DNA from: Aquimarina aquimarini
GTDB lineage: Bacteria; Bacteroidota; Bacteroidia; Flavobacteriales; Flavobacteriaceae
Assembly: GCF_900299535.1 (NCBI RefSeq)
Contig: NZ_OMKE01000017.1
Span: 37,153-101,152 of the forward strand
DNA length: 64,000 nt
Direction: 5' to 3'
The translations under genes and the position numbers were made by a program. Shown in pieces: positions 18,386 through 26,566 of this stretch. Below the pieces are notes generated by a model. It did no database searches. It worked only from the letters and a program-made list of their open reading frames with translations, and had not been told where the DNA came from. Position 1 is the stretch's first letter. Each line of letters begins with the position of its first letter.

Positions 18386-19480
18386 ATGCAAATAAAAGAG
18401 GTCATACAACATCTTGAGGCGCTAGCCCCAACAGCGTACGCAGAAGATTTTGACAATGTAGGTTTATTAGTTGGAAACTCACACACACAGTTAACAGGCG
18501 TACTTGTAACTCTAGACACACTAGAAAGTGTAGTAGATGAAGCCATAGAAAATAACTGCAACCTAATTGTAAGTTTTCATCCTATTGTGTTCAAAGGCCT
18601 TAAAAAAATCAATGGAAACAATTATGTAGAGCGCGTGATAATGAAAGCCATCAAAAATGACATTGCCATTTTTGCAATTCATACCGCATTAGACAATGCT
18701 TTACATGGAGTGAACAATATGATGTGTGAGCAATTAGAACTAATCAATCGTAAAATTCTTATTCCTCAAAGTGGAAACATTAAAAAATTAGTCACCTATG
18801 CCCCTATTAATGAAGCAGAGACACTACGACATAAACTTTTTGAAGCTGGAGCAGGAAGTATAGGTAATTATGACAACTGCAGCTTTTCCTCAGAAGGAAC
18901 AGGCACCTTTAGGGCATTAGAAAATGCAAATCCCTCAATAGGCAAAATAGGAAAGATACATCACGAAAAAGAAACTCAAATACAAGTCACATACTCAAGA
19001 CATAACGAAAAAAAGATCCTTTCAGCACTTTTCAAAAATCATTCTTATGAAGAAATTGCGTACGAAATCACTACTCTTGAAAATAAAAATCAAAATATTG
19101 GGATAGGAATGATCGGTGAACTTCATGAAGAAATAAACGAAATTGATTTCTTAAATCATATAAAAAAAGTATTCAAAACAGGATGTGTGAGACATTCTGC
19201 TCTATTAAGCAAACCTATCAAAAAAGTAGCAGTATTAGGAGGTAGCGGTAGTTTTGCAATTAATAATGCTAGATATGCTGGCGCTGATATATTTATTACT
19301 TCAGATTTAAAATACCATCAATTTTATGAAGCCGAAGGAAATTTAATTCTTGCAGATATTGGTCATTATGAAAGTGAACAGTACACAAAAAACCTAATTG
19401 TTAGTTATCTTAGAAAAAAAATCAGTAATTTTGCAATCATTTTATCGGATAAAAATACCAATCCTATTCAATACATATAA
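18386..19480 (+). CDS. Nif3-like dinuclear metal centre protein (GTP cyclohydrolase I type 2 family)
   Basis: The 364-aa protein matches the widespread Nif3/YbgI family, which forms hexameric toroids with a two-metal centre. Metal-binding motifs are VSFHPIVFKG and FAIHTALDNA near the N-terminus and DIGHYESEQ near the C-terminus. The central insert (about 130-230) resembles the CutA-like insert domain of the long form. The frame is open to 18326, but the family begins at MQIKEVIQHLEALAP, so the start is ATG 18386. The next gene follows after 3 bases, so they are co-transcribed. Biochemical function remains uncertain despite the database name. Confidence 0.9.
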   Translation: MQIKEVIQHLEALAPTAYAEDFDNVGLLVGNSHTQLTGVLVTLDTLESVVDEAIENNCNLIVSFHPIVFKGLKKINGNNYVERVIMKAIKNDIAIFAIHTALDNALHGVNNMMCEQLELINRKILIPQSGNIKKLVTYAPINEAETLRHKLFEAGAGSIGNYDNCSFSSEGTGTFRALENANPSIGKIGKIHHEKETQIQVTYSRHNEKKILSALFKNHSYEEIAYEITTLENKNQNIGIGMIGELHEEINEIDFLNHIKKVFKTGCVRHSALLSKPIKKVAVLGGSGSFAINNARYAGADIFITSDLKYHQFYEAEGNLILADIGHYESEQYTKNLIVSYLRKKISNFAIILSDKNTNPIQYI

Positions 19481-19483
19481 AAC

Positions 19484-20260
19484 ATGGCAAAGAAAGAAGT
19501 TACTGTTGAGCAAAAATTAAGAGCTTTATATGACTTGCAATTAATTGACTCTAGAGTCGATGAGATCAGAAACGTAAGAGGAGAGTTACCATTAGAGGTT
19601 GAAGATCTTGAAGATGAAGTAGCCGGATTAAACAAAAGATTAGATAAGCTAAACAATGACCTTGATGTTATTGATGAAGGCATCAAGAATAAGAAAAACC
19701 TGATCGAAGAAGCCAAAGCGTTAATCAAGAAATACGGAGAACAGCAAAAAAATGTTCGTAATAATCGCGAGTACAACTCTCTCAGCAAAGAAATGGAATT
19801 TCAAGAATTAGAAATTCAATTAGCAGAAAAGCACATCAAAGAACACAAAGCTCAAATCGTTCAAAAGAATGAAATCATTAACCAAACCAAAACAAAACTT
19901 GGTGAACGTAATGAACATCTTGGACACAAGAAAGGAGAACTTGATGCGATTCTAGCTGAAACAGAAAAAGAAGAGCAAGCGTTAATTTCTAAATCTGAAG
20001 ATTACCAAAAAGAAATCGAAGATCGCTTAATCAAAGCATACAAGAGAATACGCAACAACGTAAAAAATGGTCTTGCAGTAGTACCAATTGAGCGTGGGGC
20101 ATCAGGAGGATCATTCTTCACCATTCCACCGCAAGTGCAAATGGAAATTGCTTCTCGTAAAAAAATCATTACAGATGAGCACAGTGGTAGAATCTTGGTA
20201 GATCAAGAATTAGCCAGAGAAGAAAAAGAGAAAATGGAAACTCTTTTCTCAAAACTATAA
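19484..20260 (+). CDS. Coiled-coil protein of the C4 zinc-ribbon (DUF164-like) family, zinc ligands lost
   Basis: The 258-aa protein is a long antiparallel coiled coil (about 30-185) ending in a short C-terminal domain. It resembles the C4-type zinc-ribbon family (CT398-like) found beside Nif3 in many bacteria. In the usual family the C-terminal domain carries two CxxC-like knuckles. Here the equivalent sites read RGASGGSF and DEHSGRILVD, so every zinc cysteine is replaced by Ser or Asp, and the protein has no cysteine at all. The rest of the domain (FTIPPQVQMEI) is kept. It directly follows the Nif3-like gene, supporting a joint role, and is closed by a terminator. Confidence 0.85.
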   Translation: MAKKEVTVEQKLRALYDLQLIDSRVDEIRNVRGELPLEVEDLEDEVAGLNKRLDKLNNDLDVIDEGIKNKKNLIEEAKALIKKYGEQQKNVRNNREYNSLSKEMEFQELEIQLAEKHIKEHKAQIVQKNEIINQTKTKLGERNEHLGHKKGELDAILAETEKEEQALISKSEDYQKEIEDRLIKAYKRIRNNVKNGLAVVPIERGASGGSFFTIPPQVQMEIASRKKIITDEHSGRILVDQELAREEKEKMETLFSKL

Positions 20261-20281
20261 TAAAGATTACTCAATATACAT

Positions 20282-20307
20282 AGCCTCAGTTTTACTGGGG
20301 CTTTTTT
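20282..20307 (+). terminator. Terminator after the Nif3/coiled-coil pair
   Basis: AGCCTCAG (20282-20289) and CTGGGGCT (20295-20302) pair with one G-T wobble around a five-base loop, followed by six T. Confidence 0.85.
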
Positions 20308-20320
20308 GATTACACCAACA

Positions 20321-21559
20321 ATGAATCATCTTCTTATCATAGGTGCTGTTTGGCCCGAACCTAATTCATCTGCTGCTGGAAGCAGAATGCTACAACTCAT
20401 CAAGTTATTTTTATCTCAAAATTGGAAGATCACTTTTGCCAGCCCCGCAATCCAAACCGAACACATGGCTAATCTTGATGAATTAAACATAACTCAAGCA
20501 GCCATAGAAATCAATAACCCAAATTTTGATACCTTCATCAAAGAGCTACAACCAAACACTGTACTATTTGATAGATTCATGACAGAAGAACAATTTGGGT
20601 GGAGAGTAACAAAACATCTTCCTAATGTATTAAAAATACTAAACACAGAAGACCTACACTCATTAAGAAAAACAAGACACGAGGCTCATAAAAAGAAAAA
20701 AGAATTCAACACACAAGACCTTTTAAATAGTGATCACTCCAAAAGAGAAATAGCTAGCATCTACAGATGCGATCTATCATTAATTATATCAGACTTTGAA
20801 ACAAAACTACTCAAAGACACTTTTAAGATAGATCAAAACCTTCTATTCTACCTACCCCTCCTCTTTGACCCAATCACCTCAATAACCCAAGAAAAATGGC
20901 CTTGCTACGAAGATAGAAACCACTTTGTCACTATAGGCAACTTTCGTCACGCTCCAAATTGGAATAGCATACTATATCTCAAAGAAATTATTTGGCCACT
21001 TATCAAAAAAGAATTACCAGAAGCAGAACTACATATTTACGGAGCATACCCACCCCCTAAAGCAACTCAATTACACAATCCAAAAGAAGGGTTTCTCATC
21101 AAAGGATGGGCAAAAAATTCCAAAGATGTAATATCCAAATCTAGAGTCTGCTTAGCTCCGCTTCAATTTGGAGCAGGGATCAAAGGAAAGCTTATTGAAT
21201 CAATGTTATATGGAACTCCTAGCGTAACAACATCTATTGGTGCAGAAGGAATGCTCGACGAAGAATCAGACTGGAATGGCTTTATAACAAACGATCCTGA
21301 AAATTTTGCCAAAGCTGCTATAAAAATATTCAACAACAAAAATTTATGGCAACAGTCACAGCAAAATGGAGTAGAGATCATAAACACTAAATTCCAAAAG
21401 AGCAATTTCTCTTCCCTTTTTATAAATCGCATCAAAACTCTACAACAAAAATTACCCAAACATCGTACACAAAATTTCATTGGAAACCTTTTACAACATC
21501 ACACCATGAGAAGCACTGAATTCATGGCTCGCTGGATAGAGGAAAAAAATAAAGCATAA
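20321..21559 (+). CDS. Glycosyltransferase, GT4-like
   Basis: The 412-aa protein shows the two-domain GT-B layout. The N-terminal half begins with a Rossmann strand and the loop WPEPNSSAAGSRM, where a donor or acceptor loop is expected. The C-terminal half carries FRHAPNWNSILYL, LHIYGAYPP and the GT4-type signature APLQFGAGIKGKLIESMLYG followed by TSIGAEGM. The glutamate in KLIESM fits the EX7E region that contacts the nucleotide sugar. The open frame extends to a TTG at 20306 that lies within the terminator, so ATG 20321 is the start. The sugar and acceptor cannot be inferred, as no polysaccharide cluster surrounds it. Confidence 0.85.
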   Translation: MNHLLIIGAVWPEPNSSAAGSRMLQLIKLFLSQNWKITFASPAIQTEHMANLDELNITQAAIEINNPNFDTFIKELQPNTVLFDRFMTEEQFGWRVTKHLPNVLKILNTEDLHSLRKTRHEAHKKKKEFNTQDLLNSDHSKREIASIYRCDLSLIISDFETKLLKDTFKIDQNLLFYLPLLFDPITSITQEKWPCYEDRNHFVTIGNFRHAPNWNSILYLKEIIWPLIKKELPEAELHIYGAYPPPKATQLHNPKEGFLIKGWAKNSKDVISKSRVCLAPLQFGAGIKGKLIESMLYGTPSVTTSIGAEGMLDEESDWNGFITNDPENFAKAAIKIFNNKNLWQQSQQNGVEIINTKFQKSNFSSLFINRIKTLQQKLPKHRTQNFIGNLLQHHTMRSTEFMARWIEEKNKA

Positions 21560-21601
21560 CACATACAACAAAGCAAGCATTACACGATTTTTAATAACAG
21601 A

Positions 21602-21634
21602 CAAAGGCAGAAGTAAATAACACTTCTGCCTTTG
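21602..21634. terminator. Perfect hairpin between convergent genes
   Basis: A 13-bp perfect stem (CAAAGGCAGAAGT / ACTTCTGCCTTTG) with a seven-base loop lies between the glycosyltransferase gene and rpsT. The T-runs beside it are poor, so it may act with Rho or as an mRNA end stabiliser. Confidence 0.65.
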
Positions 21635-21659
21635 ACGTATATAAATAAAGTAGCACTTC

Positions 21660-21908
21660 TTATAAAGCAGCTACATATTTTGTTAGCTGAGATTTTAGGT
21701 TAGCTGCCTTATTCTTATGAATAATATTGTTTTTTGCTAACTTATCAAGCATAGACACTACACTAGGAAGTAAAGCCGTAGCCCCTTCTTTGTCAGCTTC
21801 ACGTAATTTCTTGATAGCATTACGCGTTGTTTTATGTTGATATCTGTTTCTAAGACGCTTTGTCTCATTACTTCTGATTCTCTTTAATGCTGACTTATGA
21901 TTTGCCAT
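21660..21908 (-). CDS. rpsT: 30S ribosomal protein S20
   Basis: S20 binds 16S rRNA in the body of the small subunit. The 82-aa basic protein starts with the classic [15 protein letters not shown] and continues with [18 protein letters not shown] and a C-terminal [15 protein letters not shown]. It ends at the hairpin and lies just downstream of two tRNA-Glu genes on the same strand, so the tRNAs and rpsT may share a transcript. Confidence 0.98.
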   Translation of the reverse strand: MANHKSALKRIRSNETKRLRNRYQHKTTRNAIKKLREADKEGATALLPSVVSMLDKLAKNNIIHKNKAANLKSQLTKYVAAL

Positions 21909-21942
21909 CTCTCTTCTATTAAATTTTTTACTATAAAATTCG

Positions 21943-22014
21943 TAGCCCGTAGGGGAATCGAACCCCTCTTACCAGGATGAAAACCTGGCGTCCTAGCCGA
22001 TAGACGAACGGGCC
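21943..22014 (-). tRNA. tRNA-Glu (TTC), copy 2
   Basis: The minus strand folds as a cloverleaf with acceptor GGCCCGT/ACGGGCT, anticodon stem CCAGG/CCTGG around loop TTTTCAT (anticodon TTC), and T-arm GGTTCGATTCC. No CCA is encoded. It is identical to the copy 140 bases upstream. Confidence 0.97.
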
Positions 22015-22082
22015 ATTTTCCTTTTTCAAGGATTGCAAATTTAAAGCTTTCACTTTAAACTTACAATTAATTTCAATATTTG

Positions 22083-22154
22083 TAGCCCGTAGGGGAATCG
22101 AACCCCTCTTACCAGGATGAAAACCTGGCGTCCTAGCCGATAGACGAACGGGCC
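22083..22154 (-). tRNA. tRNA-Glu (TTC), copy 1
   Basis: This is identical in sequence and fold to the downstream copy: anticodon loop TTTTCAT, discriminator A, no encoded CCA. It is the promoter-proximal member of the tandem pair. Confidence 0.97.
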
Positions 22155-22174
22155 ATGTTGCCTAATTGCGGATG

Positions 22175-22205
22175 CAAAAATACAACTATTTTTGAATGGC
22201 GCAAG
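22175..22205 (-). promoter_or_regulatory. Promoter of the tRNA-Glu pair
   Basis: On the minus strand CTTG (22205 to 22202) is followed after 19 bases by TATTTTTG (22182 to 22175), an excellent match to TTG-N19-TAnnTTTG, 20 bases ahead of the first tRNA. It lies in the gap after proS. Confidence 0.7.
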
Positions 22206-22230
22206 TGTTATTTCATTTTTTTCTTCACCC

Positions 22231-23709
22231 TTAATACGCCTTTGCAAATAACACTCTGATTTTAGATAAGTTACCACTAAAAATACATTTTCCATTTTCT
22301 TCCTCTGCATCAAAAGGAATACATCTAATCGTCGCTTTAGTCAACTCTTTTATCTTTTCTTCTGTCTCAGGGGTTCCATCCCAATGTGCAGAAACAAATC
22401 CTCCTTTTTTCTCTAAAACATCTTTAAACTCATCAAAAGTATCTACTCTTGTTATATGCTCATCTCTAAACTGTGTTGCTTTTTGATGCAAGCTGTTTTG
22501 AATCTCTACTAATAATGACTCTATCGTCTCTACCACTTTATCCTTAGAAACAAACTGTTTTGTCAATGTATCACGACGAGCTAACTCTACCGTTCCTTTC
22601 TCTAAATCTTTAGGCCCTATAGCAATCCTCAAAGGCACCCCTTGTAATTCATATTGAGCAAATTTGGCTCCAGGTCTATGCGTATCTCTATTATCAAACT
22701 TTACAGAAACACCTTTAGATCTTAAATCAGCAACTAACCCATTGGCTACTTCAGAAATTTGATTCAATTGTTCCTCTCCTTTATATATTGGCACAATTAC
22801 TACCTGTATTGGAGCCAAGTTTGGAGGCAACACCAATCCATTATCATCACTATGAGTCATTATCAAAGCCCCCATCAAACGAGTAGAAACCCCCCAAGAG
22901 GTCGCCCATACATAATCTTGCTTACCTTCATTAGTAGTAAATTTAACATCAAAAGCTTTTGCAAAATTCTGTCCCAAGAAATGTGAAGTACCCGCTTGCA
23001 AAGCTTTTCCGTCCTGCATTAATGCTTCAATACAATACGTATCTTCTGCACCAGCAAAACGCTCACTTTCAGTTTTTCTTCCTTTAATAACAGGAATTGC
23101 CATGAAGCTTTCTACAAAATCTGCATATATATTATTCATTTGCTCGGTTTCTGCAATAGCTTCTTGTCTTGTTGCATGTGCAGTATGCCCTTCTTGCCAT
23201 AAAAACTCTGCAGTACGAAGAAACAGTCTTGTACGCATTTCCCAACGCACTACATTTGCCCATTGATTTACCAAAATAGGAAGATCTCTATAAGATTGCA
23301 CCCATCCTTTATAAGTATTCCAGATAATAGCCTCAGAAGTTGGTCTTACAATCAATTCTTCCTCTAGTTTTGCATTTGGATCCACAATCAACTTAGAAGC
23401 ATCTTCAGGATCAGTTTTAAGTCTATAATGAGTTACTACAGCACATTCTTTTGCAAAACCTTCTGCATTTTTCTCTTCTGCTTCAAACAAACTTTTAGGT
23501 ACAAATAATGGAAAATATGCATTTTGATGCCCCGTTTCCTTAAATTTTTTATCCAATTCAGCCTGCATTTTTTCCCAAATAGCATATCCATAGGGCTTAA
23601 TTACCATACATCCTCTTACTGCCGAATTCTCGGCTAGATCAGCCTTTACGACCAATTCATTATACCATTTTGAATAATCTTCACTACGCTTTGTTAAATT
23701 CTTACTCAT
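22231..23709 (-). CDS. proS: Proline--tRNA ligase, archaeal/eukaryotic type (ProRS type 3)
   Basis: ProRS charges tRNA-Pro. The 492-aa protein lacks the bacterial INS editing domain and has the C-terminal extension of the archaeal-type enzyme. Class II motif 2 is visible as [20 protein letters not shown], followed by EGHTAHAT. Motif 3 is in the region of [20 protein letters not shown]. The anticodon-binding domain starts near [13 protein letters not shown]. The last segment carries RCIPFDAEE and one terminal zinc-type Cys. The start [18 protein letters not shown] is as in relatives. It is divergent from the lipoprotein gene. Confidence 0.97.
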   Translation of the reverse strand: MSKNLTKRSEDYSKWYNELVVKADLAENSAVRGCMVIKPYGYAIWEKMQAELDKKFKETGHQNAYFPLFVPKSLFEAEEKNAEGFAKECAVVTHYRLKTDPEDASKLIVDPNAKLEEELIVRPTSEAIIWNTYKGWVQSYRDLPILVNQWANVVRWEMRTRLFLRTAEFLWQEGHTAHATRQEAIAETEQMNNIYADFVESFMAIPVIKGRKTESERFAGAEDTYCIEALMQDGKALQAGTSHFLGQNFAKAFDVKFTTNEGKQDYVWATSWGVSTRLMGALIMTHSDDNGLVLPPNLAPIQVVIVPIYKGEEQLNQISEVANGLVADLRSKGVSVKFDNRDTHRPGAKFAQYELQGVPLRIAIGPKDLEKGTVELARRDTLTKQFVSKDKVVETIESLLVEIQNSLHQKATQFRDEHITRVDTFDEFKDVLEKKGGFVSAHWDGTPETEEKIKELTKATIRCIPFDAEEENGKCIFSGNLSKIRVLFAKAY

Positions 23710-23750
23710 AAACTGCTATTTGGCACAAATGTTGTGACTTTGTTAAATAT

Positions 23751-23781
23751 AATTTAGTTAGCGCAAAACTAACTAAATTTG
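23751..23781 (+). promoter_or_regulatory. Promoter with overlapping dyad before the Ser/Arg-rich lipoprotein
   Basis: A perfect 11-bp inverted repeat, AATTTAGTTAG (23751-23761) and CTAACTAAATT (23769-23779), overlaps a perfect -7 box TAAATTTG (23774-23781). A TTTAG replaces the upstream TTTG. The dyad could be an operator for the divergent proS/lipoprotein region. Confidence 0.5.
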
Positions 23782-23808
23782 TATTGTTCGACAATAAAAT
23801 AGGAAGAT

Positions 23809-24879
23809 ATGCGATTTAAAAATTATTTTCAGAAAAAAGGAGCTGTAGGTTTTTTACTACTTACCTCTACACTTATGTTGACGTCCTGTGGTTCTTATGA
23901 ATACACATCTTATAGAGATGGCATTTATGACGAAGCAAGAAGCCAAAAAAACACTGAATCTCAACCCAGAGCTACAAATCAAGAAACGAGTTATTATGCG
24001 AATTATTTTTCAGAAAAATCTTCGCAGATAGATAATGCTATTGAAGATGATGCCGTTTTCACCGATATCGATTCATATTCTAGTGGTGAATATGATGAAG
24101 CAGATACCACAGCTACTGCCTTAGGTTATGAAACAGGGCAACCTGCATGGGGTAGCAACCATGATGAAGTAAGCATCAATGTGATCAATACAGGATTTGC
24201 TGGAGGATGGTATGGACAACCTTATTGGGGAATGGGATTTAATAACTGGTATGGGCCTAGATGGGGCGGTTATTATGGTTCTTATTGGGGAAATTGGGGA
24301 ATAGGATGGAACAATCCACATTGGTATGGAGGGTTTTATTGCCCACCTTTTTTCAGACCATACTATGCTGGTAATTACGGTTACTATAATAGATATCCAT
24401 ATCGCGGAAGAAATAGATATTTTGCCTATAACAGAAGAGCAAGAAATTCATACGCATATTCTACCAGAAGTCGTAGAGCTTATAACTCAAATTATAACAG
24501 ATCAAGAAAGTCATCTGCTTACAACAGAAGTAGACAAGGATATAATAATAGTAGAAGAGTAAATGCATCACGACGAACTCGATCATCATCTAGCTACTCC
24601 AACCGTTCATCAAACAGTGGCACATATTCTCGTTCTCGCTCTTCTTCTCCTAGCAGAAGTAGTTCTAGATACTCAAGCCCTACAACGCGTTCTAGAAGTA
24701 GCTCTTCTACAAGAAGTAGAAGTTACTCTCCTTCATCAAGAAGTTCTTCTAGAAGTCGAAGCTCAGGATACTCAAGAGGTAGCTCATCTCGTAGTAGTGG
24801 TGCTTCTAGATCTGGAGGCGGCAGTAGATCAAGAAGTAGTGGAAGCCGTGGAGGTGGTAGAAGTCGAGGAAGAAACTAA
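23809..24879 (+). CDS. Outer-membrane-type lipoprotein with Trp/Gly/Tyr-rich core and Ser/Arg-rich tail
   Basis: The 356-aa protein begins with a lipoprotein signal ending LMLTSCGS (lipidated Cys27). An acidic region follows, then a stretch about residues 128-205 dominated by W, G, Y, N and P (for example QPYWGMGFNNWYGPRWGGY). From about 205 to the end almost every residue is S, R, Y, N or G, with many SRS and RSS repeats and a final GGGRSRGRN. I recognise no enzymatic domain. Similar flavobacterial proteins beside proS are sometimes mislabelled (vitellogenin-like). The tail is strongly positive and disordered. A possible role in binding nucleic acid, lipopolysaccharide or other polyanions at the cell surface is inference. 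A barrel gene follows 103 bases later. Confidence 0.8.
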   Translation: MRFKNYFQKKGAVGFLLLTSTLMLTSCGSYEYTSYRDGIYDEARSQKNTESQPRATNQETSYYANYFSEKSSQIDNAIEDDAVFTDIDSYSSGEYDEADTTATALGYETGQPAWGSNHDEVSINVINTGFAGGWYGQPYWGMGFNNWYGPRWGGYYGSYWGNWGIGWNNPHWYGGFYCPPFFRPYYAGNYGYYNRYPYRGRNRYFAYNRRARNSYAYSTRSRRAYNSNYNRSRKSSAYNRSRQGYNNSRRVNASRRTRSSSSYSNRSSNSGTYSRSRSSSPSRSSSRYSSPTTRSRSSSSTRSRSYSPSSRSSSRSRSSGYSRGSSSRSSGASRSGGGSRSRSSGSRGGGRSRGRN

Positions 24880-24982
24880 AATTTTCTTTAAACACTTTAT
24901 GTAATTAAACGTATAGTCAATAAAACTCTTGAATATCTTACCTAGTTATTGAGAAATTCTCTAATTAAAAATTAAAAAGTAA

Positions 24983-26500
24983 ATGAAAAAGCTATTCTTA
25001 TTCATAGGTATATTATCTATGTCTTTTTTGAATGCTCAAGATATTAATGATGCATTGAGGTATTCTCAACAAAACATTCTAGGAACTGCTAGATACAGAG
25101 GTATGAGTGGTGCCTTTGGAGCTCTTGGAGGAGATCTATCCGCCTTACAAATAAATCCTGCTGGTTCTGCTGTTTTTTTAAATTCTTTTGGTTCTGTAAC
25201 AATTTCTTCCAGAAATATTAATAATGATACTAATTACCTCGGAACATCTAATAATCGCAACTCAAGTAATTTAAATTTTAACCAAATAGGAGCTGTTTTT
25301 GTATATAACAATTATCAGAACGATGATTCTTCTGGGATCAACAAAATATCGTTAGGACTAACCTATGGCCAGACTACAGATAATGCCAATAAATTATTTA
25401 CAAATGGTCAAAGCAACACCTCTATAGAAAGTTTCTTTCGTACAGAAGCACAAGGATTTCCTTTAAGCCTGATTTCAAGAAGAGCTGGAGAAAGCATCAG
25501 TGGTCATTACAACTATCTAGGAGAACAAGAAGGATATGCTGCACAACAAGCTTTTCTTGGTCGTGAAGCTTTTATTATTGAAGAAAGAGATTCAATCCCA
25601 AGTAACACCTCTTATATTTCTAATATAGCACCTGGTAATTTTGATCAAGAATATTTTACAGAAAGTACAGGACTAAATGGAAAGTTTACTATAAACGGAG
25701 GAATGCAAATTAATAAGGATTTTTATATAGGAGTTAACCTTAATACTCATTTTATTAACTACGATAGAGTTACTGAGTTTTATGAAGCAAATAATAATAC
25801 AGGAAGCATTATTAATGAAGTAATTTTTACTAATAAACTATCTACTACAGGAGCTGGTCTTTCTGCACAAATCGGAGGTATCGCCAAAATATCCAATATG
25901 ATTCGTCTTGGTGCTTCTCTTGAATCTCCTACAGTATATTATATTGAAGAAGAAACCATACAACAATTAGAAACTTATAGTCGTGATAGAAACGAAACAT
26001 ATTTTACAGATCCTGATGTAATAAATATTTTTCCAGAATATCGATTACGAACTCCTGCAAAAGCAACAGGTAGTATTGCTTTTTTATTTGGTAAGCAAGG
26101 GTTAATCAGTTTGGATTACGCCTATAAAGATTACTCAACCACAAAATTAAGTTCTGATGAAGGAATTAGCTTTACCAATACCAACAGAGAAATAGATCGT
26201 AACCTACAAGGCACTTCTACTGTTAGAATTGGTACAGAATGGAGACATGGCAACTGGAGTGTAAGAGGTGGATATGTTTTTGAGGAGAGCCCATATAAAA
26301 ACGAACTGGTTATGGGAGACAAAACAGGGTTTTCGCTAGGAACAGGTTTTGATTTCGGAAAATTCAAGTTTGATATTGCCTATGATTACTCAGAACAAGA
26401 ATATACAGAAAATTTTTACCCTAATTCTGGTTTTAGCAATTTCACCTCTGTAGATAACTACACAGAAAACTTAACATTTACATTAGGAATGAATTTTTAA
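24983..26500 (+). CDS. Outer membrane beta-barrel protein, OmpP1/FadL-like
   Basis: The 505-aa protein has a signal peptide (ending FLNAQ), then the FadL-like N-terminal segment in which the hatch helix carries GTARYRGMSGAFGALGGDLSALQINPAG. The rest is alternating amphipathic strands ending in an aromatic residue (TLGMNF), typical of an outer membrane barrel. The FadL family takes up hydrophobic compounds; the flavobacterial branch is often annotated as hemin receptor without proof. It follows the Ser/Arg-rich lipoprotein and is probably in the same unit. A terminator follows. Confidence 0.85.
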   Translation: MKKLFLFIGILSMSFLNAQDINDALRYSQQNILGTARYRGMSGAFGALGGDLSALQINPAGSAVFLNSFGSVTISSRNINNDTNYLGTSNNRNSSNLNFNQIGAVFVYNNYQNDDSSGINKISLGLTYGQTTDNANKLFTNGQSNTSIESFFRTEAQGFPLSLISRRAGESISGHYNYLGEQEGYAAQQAFLGREAFIIEERDSIPSNTSYISNIAPGNFDQEYFTESTGLNGKFTINGGMQINKDFYIGVNLNTHFINYDRVTEFYEANNNTGSIINEVIFTNKLSTTGAGLSAQIGGIAKISNMIRLGASLESPTVYYIEEETIQQLETYSRDRNETYFTDPDVINIFPEYRLRTPAKATGSIAFLFGKQGLISLDYAYKDYSTTKLSSDEGISFTNTNREIDRNLQGTSTVRIGTEWRHGNWSVRGGYVFEESPYKNELVMGDKTGFSLGTGFDFGKFKFDIAYDYSEQEYTENFYPNSGFSNFTSVDNYTENLTFTLGMNF

Positions 26501-26515
26501 AGTACTGATATCTTA

Positions 26516-26565
26516 AAAAAATAAGCCTGTAAATAACACTATTGTTTCCAGGCTTATTTTTTTTT
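26516..26565. terminator. Bidirectional terminator
   Basis: 14-bp arms (AAAAAATAAGCCTG / CAGGCTTATTTTTT) around a 19-base loop, followed by T. It lies between the convergent barrel gene and the T9SS gene. Confidence 0.85.
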
Positions 26566-26566
26566 A

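Noticed and set aside
21943..22154. The 72-base duplicate as an insertion-sequence repeat
   Set aside because: Both copies fold as complete tRNA-Glu genes, so the repeat is simply a tandem tRNA.
24326..24904. Two plus-strand frames of 78 and 113 codons in another phase of the Ser/Arg-rich lipoprotein
   Set aside because: They are by-products of the repeated codons; the frame with the signal peptide and lipobox is the real one.
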